This document shows positions 35,474 to 42,355 of a stretch of 62,227 nucleotides of DNA, piece after piece. Where the stretch lies: positions 1 through 62,227 of the forward strand of contig JAUYPJ010000144.1 of NCBI GenBank assembly GCA_030697665.1, written 5' to 3'. Made by a program: the position numbers and the translations under genes. This stretch comes from Candidatus Omnitrophota bacterium (GTDB taxonomy: Bacteria > Omnitrophota > Gorgyraeia > Aquiviventales > Aquiviventaceae). Under the pieces are notes generated by a model. That model had not been told where the DNA came from. It was given only the letters and a program-made list of their open reading frames with translations, and searched no databases. Numbering within the stretch: the first letter of the stretch is position 1; each line of letters begins with the position of its first letter.

Positions 35474-36511
35474 CTACGGAGGCGGCGGGGGGAAGCGCTG
35501 CAGGTACGCCACGACCGGCGGATCCGGTTCCCGCTCCACAAACGCCCGATGCCGCTCATCGAGCTCCCGCCACGCCCACTCGTAGAGGCGTTCGATGTGC
35601 TGCCGATCGGCGCCCGATAAGCGGTAGTAAGGACTCACGGGGGCGAGGTCATCGTAGAGCAATTGGGCCTTGAAGGAGTAGTACTCATGGAGCAGATGAT
35701 ACTGGTAGTGGGGGGTGCGCCCGTAGCGGCGATTGAAGGACAGGCTGTACGGGCTCGGGATGGGCTGCGTCGGCGCGCGCGAGCCGTGTTGAGGAGCCAT
35801 CTGTTCCAGCGCCGTGATGCGCGGCTGCTTGTAGAGCAGGACGTGATTGAGCTCATGCACCACGATGGATCGGAGGAACGCCAACGAGGTGAAGGCTGTA
35901 GCGCTCAGCCGGATCAGGAACGGCATCTGCGTGCGGTCGGCGAACACCGTATAAGCATCCAAGGGCCGCGTGGACGCCGACTCGGCCCCCGGCAGCTCCC
36001 AGACCACCTGCGTGAGCAGGAGGCCGTACTGGCGTCGCGCCTCCGGCGAACGGAAGAGGTGACGGAAGATCGGCTCCTCATCGATGAGCGCCTCCAGGAT
36101 CTCCTCGTACGCGTGCAGGCTCTTCGCCTGCAAGAAGTGGTTGCGCACCATCTGGTGGTCGAGGAGCAGGCGGGCCTCGGTGTACCAGCGGTATTCGGGG
36201 ATTGCAAAGAGAGGATCCAGCGGCTGGATTCGTGGTGGGCTGGGGGATCCGGACGGTGAGGATCCTGCGATGGAGAGCTGTCGACGATAGAGCCGCTCGC
36301 GATCCCCATACAATCGCTCCAACGCGTCATACCGAATGCCGAGCTGCTGGTCGAGCCGCCGGATGATGGCCTGACGGACCGCGTCACGCTCCACGTGGAC
36401 GAGTTGCAGTTGTGCGGCAAGCTGTCGGTTGAGGGAGTCGGCGGCGGCCGCGGCAGGGACCAGCCACAACCCGCTAGACACCAGCAGGAGAAGCCGTCTG
36501 GCGCGCGGCAT
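35474..36511 (-). CDS. Putative secreted HExxH metalloprotease-like protein
   Basis: The 345-residue protein has a signal peptide (MPRARRLLLLVSSGLWLVPAAAAA), helical central blocks and a zinc-protease motif HELNH in FLRSIVVHELNHVLLYK (about 219-223). Downstream acidic residues (HLLHEYYSF) could give the third ligand. The mature protein would act in the periplasm. Its start overlaps the PilZ gene by 38 bases, so it belongs to a four-gene operon with the nuclease. I do not recognise a named family. Confidence 0.7.
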   Translation of the reverse strand: MPRARRLLLLVSSGLWLVPAAAAADSLNRQLAAQLQLVHVERDAVRQAIIRRLDQQLGIRYDALERLYGDRERLYRRQLSIAGSSPSGSPSPPRIQPLDPLFAIPEYRWYTEARLLLDHQMVRNHFLQAKSLHAYEEILEALIDEEPIFRHLFRSPEARRQYGLLLTQVVWELPGAESASTRPLDAYTVFADRTQMPFLIRLSATAFTSLAFLRSIVVHELNHVLLYKQPRITALEQMAPQHGSRAPTQPIPSPYSLSFNRRYGRTPHYQYHLLHEYYSFKAQLLYDDLAPVSPYYRLSGADRQHIERLYEWAWRELDERHRAFVEREPDPPVVAYLQRFPPPPP

Positions 36512-37259
36512 GGAGGTAGCGGTGCAGTTGTCGCTGCTGGGCTCGAGAAAGCGGGAGGAACCGGATCCCGAGACCGTGCCGATACGGACTGTCCGGCTTG
36601 CTCATCCACACCAACTGCGCGCGGACGGAAAATTGCGCCGGCAGCTCCGGTGTCTGCTTGCCAGGCGTCAGATCCATCGTCAACTCAACGGACTCGCCCA
36701 GGCGGCACGGAGGCGCCTGGGAGGCTGTTGCCGACTCATCGAGCGTCACGAAGGCGCCGCCTCGGGAAAGATTCAGCACCGCGACGGGGATCGTCGTCCC
36801 TCGCACCGAGACGGCGGCATGGCGGCAGAGGCTCAGCCGAATGGGACGGGTCCACCATCGCAGCTTCGGATTGAGGTAGGGGGCTTTCAGCGAGGAACCC
36901 AGTAAGAGGAGCGCCACCGAAAACCAGAACGCGGTGATGCACAGGCTCACCGGCGTCTCCAGATGGGGATGGCTCGTCAGGTGGCCGAGCTTTGTAATGA
37001 GCACGTAGCCGCTCAGAAGAAGGAGGTAGGCGAAGCTCCACCGGGAGACGATGGCGACCGCGGCCGCGGCGCTCCAGGAAAGCCACCATTCCTGAAGAAA
37101 ATAGCGGGAGCTCATCACCGCCCCCAGCGCCTGCCACGATCCTCCCGTGAGGAACAGTGTTTGCAGCATCAACGCCGCAGGAATCACGAGGAAGCCCAGC
37201 GCGATGACGAGGATGGCGCGAGGCTTCTTCCGATAGCCTTGCAGGGGAGGCACCGACAT
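36474..37259 (-). CDS. Membrane-anchored PilZ-domain protein
   Basis: The 261-residue protein has four hydrophobic helices in the first ~145 residues (ILVIALGFLVIPAALMLQTLFL, WLSWSAAAAVAIVSRWSFAYLLLLSG, ITAFWFSVALLLLG) and then a PilZ beta-barrel: PIRLSLCRHAAVSVRG, VLNLSRGGAFVTL in place of the DxSxxG motif and HGLGIRFL. PilZ domains bind c-di-GMP; the first Arg-rich motif is weak here. A candidate c-di-GMP riboswitch upstream of the operon makes the pairing attractive. Confidence 0.75.
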   Translation of the reverse strand: MSVPPLQGYRKKPRAILVIALGFLVIPAALMLQTLFLTGGSWQALGAVMSSRYFLQEWWLSWSAAAAVAIVSRWSFAYLLLLSGYVLITKLGHLTSHPHLETPVSLCITAFWFSVALLLLGSSLKAPYLNPKLRWWTRPIRLSLCRHAAVSVRGTTIPVAVLNLSRGGAFVTLDESATASQAPPCRLGESVELTMDLTPGKQTPELPAQFSVRAQLVWMSKPDSPYRHGLGIRFLPLSRAQQRQLHRYLHAARQTASPAGV

Positions 37260-37267
37260 GGGGCGCG

Positions 37268-37879
37268 TCAGCTCCTGATCGCACACAGCCCACCGGCGAT
37301 CGCCAGCCCGATGTACGCCCCGACGGACACCCAGAGGCCGGGGCCGATGGTGATCGCCACGAAGAGCGCCTCGGGGTTGACCGTCAGCAGCTTCCACAGC
37401 CCCAGCCCGGCGATGACCGCGCTGGCGGACGCCACGCCCGCGGCGACAACTCGCCGATCCCCGCGGCACGTCAAGAGGAGGCCGAACAGCAGCGCCAGAC
37501 CCGGTAGCCCGTAGACCGCGTAGCTCTTGAGGCCCAGGTGTTGACGTCCTCCCGTGAACAGCTCGAACAGCGCGATGGCGACCTTCGCGCGTTCCCCCTG
37601 CACCAGCTGCGGAATCTGCGCGCCGCTGACCTGCGTCGGGAGATCGGAGAGGCTGGGCAGCTCGCCCGTAATCGTCTCGGTCCCTCGTTGGATCGTCACC
37701 GTGATCTTTCCCAAGCCCTGCCTCAGACGATCGACCGCCCCGGATGAGCGCGCCACTTCCCCAAGCGGCGCGGCCCACCCTGGCGCCTCAAGGCGGATCG
37801 ACGCCCATGGGATGAAGAATCCGACCATCGCCGCGACCACGCTCACCCACGCCAACCCCACGAGACCTCTTCGGAGCAT
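37268..37879 (-). CDS. Membrane protein of unknown function in the PilZ operon
   Basis: The 203-residue protein has an N-terminal helix (GLVGLAWVSVVAAMVGFFIPWASI), a ~90-residue extracytoplasmic loop (including RQGLGKITVTIQRGTETITG) and three to four C-terminal helices (SYAVYGLPGLALLFGLLLTC, VVAAGVASASAVIAGLGLWKLL, ITIGPGLWVSVGAYIGLAIAGG). It is eight bases before the PilZ gene and eight after the nuclease. I do not recognise the family. Confidence 0.75.
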   Translation of the reverse strand: MLRRGLVGLAWVSVVAAMVGFFIPWASIRLEAPGWAAPLGEVARSSGAVDRLRQGLGKITVTIQRGTETITGELPSLSDLPTQVSGAQIPQLVQGERAKVAIALFELFTGGRQHLGLKSYAVYGLPGLALLFGLLLTCRGDRRVVAAGVASASAVIAGLGLWKLLTVNPEALFVAITIGPGLWVSVGAYIGLAIAGGLCAIRS

Positions 37880-37887
37880 GAGAGCAC

Positions 37888-38643
37888 TTAGGCAAACAGA
37901 TCGTCTGGAATCTCTCCCCCGGCGTGGGCCGGGGCGGCGCGGAGTCCCTTGTCGCTCCGGGATAGCGCGGGCGGGTGCGGGGGGGGTGGTCGAACCGTGA
38001 GCCCCTGCGCAGCCCTGGTCTCGACCCATCTGCAGAATGCGCACGCCTCACCTGAGGGAGGGACCGAACCGTTCAGGCAGCGGCAGGCCGCCTCAAACAC
38101 CGCGTAGGCGCCCTGGGGATTCGTCGCGATCTTGTGCACCGCCACCTGGAAAGGAAACCCCTCATGCAGGAGACCCTCGACCGGAAAGTAGTACACGACG
38201 TACGCGGTGCGGCTGACCGGCAGACCGTTGCGTTCCAGGAGGAGCGTGTACACGTCCATTTGAAACTGGTAGTACTTCTCGGTGTAGCTGACGTCCTGCG
38301 GCGCGGAGGCCCGGGTCTTGTGATCCAACGGGGCGAGCCGCTGATCCGAGAGGAGGAGGCAGTCATCCAACTTCCCCCACAGCCTCGCCTTGACCCGCGC
38401 GTCATTAAAGCCCAGCGTCAACTCGGTGGTCGCAAGCCGGCCTTCGAGCTGATCCTGGACAAGGGGCGGCAGCGTCCCTCGCGCGCGGTAGGTCTCAAAG
38501 TAGCCCTTCAGGACGCGGTCGATCCCGGAAGGCAGCGAGGGAAAGGGGCCGCGCGGGCGCTCCAGCTTCTGATTGATGTGCAGCCAGAAGCAACGCGGAC
38601 ATTCCTGAAACAACTTGAGGGTGGACGCGGAGAGCTGCGGCAT
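37888..38643 (-). CDS. PD-(D/E)XK family nuclease, RecB/Cas4-like
   Basis: The 251-residue protein starts MPQLSASTLKLFQECPRCFWL, like the N-terminus of RecB-type nuclease domains. The active site is visible as VKARLWGKLDDCLLL, LAPLDHKTRASAP (D-x(n)-DxK variant) and YYQFQMDVYTLLLE. Cysteines at both ends (CPRC; CRC and CAFC) could hold an Fe-S cluster as in Cas4/AddB. The Pro/Arg-rich tail (about 215-250) is encoded by palindromic DNA. No CRISPR array or helicase partner is nearby, so the role (DNA repair or processing) is open. Confidence 0.82.
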   Translation of the reverse strand: MPQLSASTLKLFQECPRCFWLHINQKLERPRGPFPSLPSGIDRVLKGYFETYRARGTLPPLVQDQLEGRLATTELTLGFNDARVKARLWGKLDDCLLLSDQRLAPLDHKTRASAPQDVSYTEKYYQFQMDVYTLLLERNGLPVSRTAYVVYYFPVEGLLHEGFPFQVAVHKIATNPQGAYAVFEAACRCLNGSVPPSGEACAFCRWVETRAAQGLTVRPPPPHPPALSRSDKGLRAAPAHAGGEIPDDLFA

Positions 38644-38814
38644 CACGCGTGGCGTGACACGACAGCTCGACGACAACAGCTCATTGCCTCACAAGGGAGG
38701 GACGGTGCGGGGTCGGGCGCGTACAGCAACACGGCACCGCCAGCAACCCGCGATCCGTCCTTGCACCGCCGCGCGATAGGTCACTGGTGATCCCGTGCCG
38801 CTTGAAGAGGATAA

Positions 38815-38920
38815 GGCCATGGGAGCGCGATACGGCCGACCAAAGCGCCCTCAGAAGCTTCGGCAGCTAAGCAACCCTATCGGGCGGCCGCAGACCTTGA
38901 GGCGCCTTTATGGCCCCGCT
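38815..38920. other. Structured leader region without a gene
   Basis: Between the candidate riboswitch and the nuclease start lies a second foldable segment closed by GGCCAT/ATGGCC and GGCGC/GCGC(C)-type pairs with an inner GCTT/AAGC hairpin. It may be an expression platform or a separate small RNA. I tested SRP RNA, 6S, tmRNA and RNase P by eye; none fits. Confidence 0.35.
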
Positions 38921-38924
38921 CGCC

Positions 38925-39020
38925 ATGCGCTTCTCCAGCGCTCGCCCGCTGCACCACCGCGACGTAGGCCTTGAGCTTTGTGACCCCGCCTTTCGACGGG
39001 TGTACCGTTATCGGCTCCCA
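38925..39020 (-). ncRNA. Candidate c-di-GMP (GEMM-I-like) riboswitch
   Basis: On the minus strand the RNA reads AACGGTACACCCGTC-GAAA-GGCGGGGTCACAAAGC...GGCCTA. This matches the GEMM-I pattern GGC-AAACC, a GAAA-capped stem, GGG-ACGCAAAGC and GG(C/T)CTA, with the key ACxCAAAGC-type strand present as TCACAAAGC. It lies just downstream of a good promoter and upstream of an operon encoding a PilZ protein. The P3 half is less clear and position-specific ligand contacts differ, so this is a candidate only. Confidence 0.42.
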
Positions 39021-39027
39021 ATCTGGA

Positions 39028-39057
39028 ACTGTACCACATCTGACAGGACAGTTTCAA
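39028..39057 (-). promoter_or_regulatory. Promoter for the riboswitch-nuclease-PilZ operon
   Basis: On the minus strand TTGAAA (39052-39057), an 18-bp spacer and TACAGT (39028-39033). The -35 box overlaps the end of nagZ. Transcription would start near 39021, at the 5' edge of the candidate riboswitch, leaving a leader of about 380 nt. Confidence 0.6.
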
Positions 39058-40052
39058 GGGTCTGAGGGCAGAAACTGCCGGCGCAAGCGCTCGAGGCGCC
39101 GAAGGCTCTGGTGCAGCTCCTCCTCGCCTAACCGCTTCTCCCGGTAAGCGCTGCACAGGGCGGTGAACACCGCGCGGGCCGCCTCAAGATCAGCACAGAT
39201 CAGGAACAGGTCGTGCCCAGCCGCGGCGGCCTGGACCGCAGCCTCGCCGATCGTCCCGACGGCCCGCAACGCCCCCATGGCGAGATCGTCGGTGAGGATC
39301 GCGCCGGAAAAGCCCATGCGCTCTCTCAAGAGTCCGCGGATGAGACGCGGAGAGCACGTCGCTGGGAGGCCCGGCGGGTCCCCTGCAGCCGGGTAACAGA
39401 CGTGGGAAGACATCACGGTGGCGACACCCGCCTTGATGGCGTGGCGAAACGGCGCCAGATGCGCGCGGTCGATCGTGGGCCAGTCCAGCGAGATCGTCGG
39501 TAACGTCCGATGCGGATCGCGGGGGACGGCCCCCAGCCCGGGGAAGTGCTTCGCGCACGCCGCCACGCCGTGGGCCTGCAGCCCCCGAATCCTCGCCACC
39601 GCCAGGGCTGAAACCCGTGAGGGGTCGGTCCCGTAGGAGCGATCCCTGATGACCGGATCGGCCCCTTCAACGAGCACGTCGACGCACGGGGCGAGGTTGA
39701 CGCGGATGCCAAGACGCTTCAGTTCCTGGGCCTCCACCGTCCCCTGACGCTCAACCGCCTCGGCATCCTGCGTCCTGCCCACGGTCAACGCATCCGGAAA
39801 GCGGGTCAGACCTTTCTTGAAGCGGACGACCCGGCCCCCCTCATGGTCCACCATGAGGAGGAGCCGCCGCTCCAGGGCGCCTTCAAGACGACGCACCAGC
39901 CGCGCGAACTGCTCCGGCGAGGCGACGTTGCGGCTGAAGATGACGAGGCTCTGGACATGCAGCTCGCGCAACTGACCGACGAGGGTCTTGGTGATTGCGG
40001 GTCCAGGAAGGGCGACCGCCAGTTGCGCGCCGATCCACGTCTCTAGTGACAT
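39054..40052 (-). CDS. nagZ: Beta-N-acetylhexosaminidase (GH3)
   Basis: The 332-residue cytosolic GH3 enzyme removes GlcNAc from GlcNAc-anhydroMurNAc peptides in peptidoglycan recycling. It has LLMVDHEGGRVVRFKKG, the substrate loop GVAACAKHFPGLGAVPRDPHRTLP with the Asp/His pair, and the nucleophile Asp in GAILTDDLAMGAL. No signal peptide. It is divergent from murQ, and together with anmK it defines a recycling locus. Confidence 0.93.
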   Translation of the reverse strand: MSLETWIGAQLAVALPGPAITKTLVGQLRELHVQSLVIFSRNVASPEQFARLVRRLEGALERRLLLMVDHEGGRVVRFKKGLTRFPDALTVGRTQDAEAVERQGTVEAQELKRLGIRVNLAPCVDVLVEGADPVIRDRSYGTDPSRVSALAVARIRGLQAHGVAACAKHFPGLGAVPRDPHRTLPTISLDWPTIDRAHLAPFRHAIKAGVATVMSSHVCYPAAGDPPGLPATCSPRLIRGLLRERMGFSGAILTDDLAMGALRAVGTIGEAAVQAAAAGHDLFLICADLEAARAVFTALCSAYREKRLGEEELHQSLRRLERLRRQFLPSDP

Positions 40053-40126
40053 ACGACTACTCTACACCGTCGGCCATTTCGCGTCCATCCCCACGCGGGT
40101 GGTTGCGAAGCCTGGAGGGCCATGTT

Positions 40127-41047
40127 ATGCTGCTCGTCACGATGCCGCGTCGCGTCGCCTACAGCCGACTCCCTACGGAGCGGCGCCACCCTGGCAGCCG
40201 TCACCTCGACCGTCTCTCGAGTGCTCAACTGCTGCGTTTCATGCACCGGGAGGATCTGCGCGCGGTGCATGCCGTGGGGCGCTGCCTGCCGCAGATCGCG
40301 CGCGCCGTCGAGATGATCTGTCGATCCCTCCGACGAGGAGGACGCCTGTTGTTCGTCGGCGCCGGCACGAGCGGCCGGCTCGGCGTGATCGAAGCGGCGG
40401 AATGCCCGCCGACCTTCCACACGCCTCCGTCGCTGGTCCAGGCCCTCATCGCGGGAGGCCATCGCGCGGTGTTCCGGTCGCAGGAAGGCGCCGAGGATGA
40501 TCGGGCCAGCGCCCGAATGCTGATCCGCCGGCGGGTCAGACCCGGAGACGTCGTCGTCGGCATCGCCGCCAGCGGGGTCACGCCGTTCGTTGACGAAGCG
40601 CTGCGCGTCGCCGCCCGGCGCGGCGCCCAGACGATCTGCGTCACCTGCCACGCCAAGACGCGCCTGAGCGCCCAGCTCAAGCTCGCGCTCGAGGTGGGGC
40701 CGGAGATCCTCACGGGCTCCACGCGGCTCAAGGCCGGCACCGCCTCAAAGCTCGTCCTGAACATGCTGACGCTGGGCGCGATGGTGCGGCTCGGCAAGAC
40801 GTATGGGAACCTCATGGTCGACGTGCGCCCCACCTCGCGCAAATTGCGCTCGCGCGCGATCCGCATCGTCCAGTCGATCACCCGTTGTGCTCCTCGAACC
40901 GCAGCGCGCTACCTGCAACAGGCGCGCGGTCGCGCCAAGGTCGCCGTCCTGATGGCGAGGCAGGATCTCACGTATCGTGCAGCGACGCGTCGGCTCGCCG
41001 ATGTCGACGGATCGCTCCGGCGAGCGCTCGATGGAGCCCGTCGCTAA
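40127..41047 (+). CDS. murQ: N-acetylmuramic acid 6-phosphate etherase
   Basis: The 306-residue SIS-domain enzyme cleaves the lactyl ether of MurNAc-6-P to give GlcNAc-6-P and lactate. Landmarks are LLFVGAGTSGRLGVIEAAECPPTF with the catalytic Glu, VVGIAASGVTPFVDEAL, and STRLKAGTASKLVLNMLTLGAM. The frame is open upstream, but GGAGG eight bases before 40127 fixes the start. It lies 75 bp from the divergent nagZ start, and anmK follows after a MITE-like repeat. Confidence 0.94.
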   Translation: MLLVTMPRRVAYSRLPTERRHPGSRHLDRLSSAQLLRFMHREDLRAVHAVGRCLPQIARAVEMICRSLRRGGRLLFVGAGTSGRLGVIEAAECPPTFHTPPSLVQALIAGGHRAVFRSQEGAEDDRASARMLIRRRVRPGDVVVGIAASGVTPFVDEALRVAARRGAQTICVTCHAKTRLSAQLKLALEVGPEILTGSTRLKAGTASKLVLNMLTLGAMVRLGKTYGNLMVDVRPTSRKLRSRAIRIVQSITRCAPRTAARYLQQARGRAKVAVLMARQDLTYRAATRRLADVDGSLRRALDGARR

Positions 41048-41056
41048 CCAATCCGT

Positions 41057-41194
41057 TTAACAGGCTGCTGAAAAACCCCTGGGTGACAAGTGACAGGTGA
41101 CACGCGACAGGGCACACCAGCACACGATAGGCATCTGTTCGCCTGTCACGTGTCGCTTGTGGCCTGTCGCGCCACTTGTTCAGCACCCTGTTAA
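41057..41194. repeat. MITE-like repeat ending on the anmK start
   Basis: Terminal inverted repeats TTAACAGGCTGCTGAA (41057-41072) and TTCAGCACCCTGTTAA (41179-41194) match at 15 of 16 positions. The interior is made of GTGACA-type words arranged as an inverted repeat (GTGACAAGTGACAGGTGACA against TGTCACGTGTCGCTTGTGG). The last base of the right end is the A of the anmK ATG. Confidence 0.8.
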
Positions 41195-42300
41195 TGGCTC
41201 CGCTGGCCATCGGGTTGATGTCGGGAACTTCATACGACGGGATCTCGGCGGCCCTCGTCCGGTTTCACGGATCCAGCCTGCGCGTGCTGGCGGAGCGCAC
41301 CAGCCCGTATCCGGAGCGACTACGACAGCGACTGCAACGTGGCCCGCATCTGTGCGCGGGCGAGCTCTCCTGGCTCAACGTGGCGCTCGGAGAGCGCTTG
41401 GCCGATGCGGCGCTGCGGCTACTCCGTCACGCCGATCTTTCCCCTCGACGGGTCGCGGTGATCGGCTCCCACGGCCACACGGTCTACCACGGCCCCCGCG
41501 ATCCCCTGCCCTCGACCTTCCAGATCGGCGAGCCCGCCGTCATCGCCCAGCGGACCGGCATCCCGGTGGTGGCGGATTTCCGCCCGCGGGACATGGCGGC
41601 CGGAGGAACAGGGGCGCCGCTGGTGCCGTACTTTGATGCGACCTTCTTCGGCCGCGGCCCGATCCGGGCGCTGCAAAACCTCGGCGGCATCGCCAACGTC
41701 ACCGTCGTCGGACGCGGGATCCCCACGATGGCGTTCGACACCGGACCGGGCAACTGCCTCATCGATCTGGCGGTGGCATCCCTCAGCCGTGGACGGCGCC
41801 GCTACGACGCCGGCGGCCGGCTCGCCCGCCAGGGGCGCATCGACCATCACGTGGTGGCCCGGCTCTGGCGGCATCCCTATTTCCGCCAGGCCCCTCCCAA
41901 ATCGACCGGGCGCGAGCTGTTCAACGACGCCCTCCTCCGGAAGGTGTTCGGACGACGGCTCACCCGCTCGCCGGAGGACACCCTGGCGACGCTCACCTAC
42001 TTCACCGCCTACAGCATCGCCGAAAGCCTCAGGCGGTTCGTCCCGCACCGCCTCCGGGAGATGATCGTCAGCGGGGGAGGCGTTCGCAACCGCACCCTGA
42101 TGCGTGATCTCGCCACGTTGCTGTCGCCCGTCCCCGTCTCCTCCATCGAGCGCTACGGCATCCCAACGCAGGCCAAGGAGCCGGTCGCCTTCGCCTTCCT
42201 GGCGCTGCGCGCGCTCCAGGGACGGATCAATCATCTGCCCCTGACGACCGGCGCGTCGCAACCGTGCATCCTGGGTTCCATCACACCCAGCTCTCACTGA
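41194..42300 (+). CDS. anmK: Anhydro-N-acetylmuramic acid kinase
   Basis: The 368-residue ASKHA-fold kinase opens and phosphorylates 1,6-anhydroMurNAc to MurNAc-6-P, the substrate of MurQ. It has LAIGLMSGTSYDGISAALV, the phosphate loop QNLGGIANVTVV, AFDTGPGNCLIDLA with the catalytic Asp, and IVSGGGVRNRTLM. The ATG at 41194 gives the family N-terminus; the six codons upstream would lie inside the repeat. Confidence 0.94.
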   Translation: MAPLAIGLMSGTSYDGISAALVRFHGSSLRVLAERTSPYPERLRQRLQRGPHLCAGELSWLNVALGERLADAALRLLRHADLSPRRVAVIGSHGHTVYHGPRDPLPSTFQIGEPAVIAQRTGIPVVADFRPRDMAAGGTGAPLVPYFDATFFGRGPIRALQNLGGIANVTVVGRGIPTMAFDTGPGNCLIDLAVASLSRGRRRYDAGGRLARQGRIDHHVVARLWRHPYFRQAPPKSTGRELFNDALLRKVFGRRLTRSPEDTLATLTYFTAYSIAESLRRFVPHRLREMIVSGGGVRNRTLMRDLATLLSPVPVSSIERYGIPTQAKEPVAFAFLALRALQGRINHLPLTTGASQPCILGSITPSSH

Positions 42301-42355
42301 CCAGAGAATACGATGAGTGCGCCTGAGCATTTCCGCAATCCGCAATGGTCTGCTG

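Noticed and set aside
38815-39010. tmRNA, SRP RNA, 6S RNA or RNase P in the nuclease leader
   Set aside because: A GCAGCTAAG stretch resembles a tmRNA tag end but gives no in-frame stop, and no tRNA-like ends exist; the SRP apical loop and RNase P conserved regions are absent.
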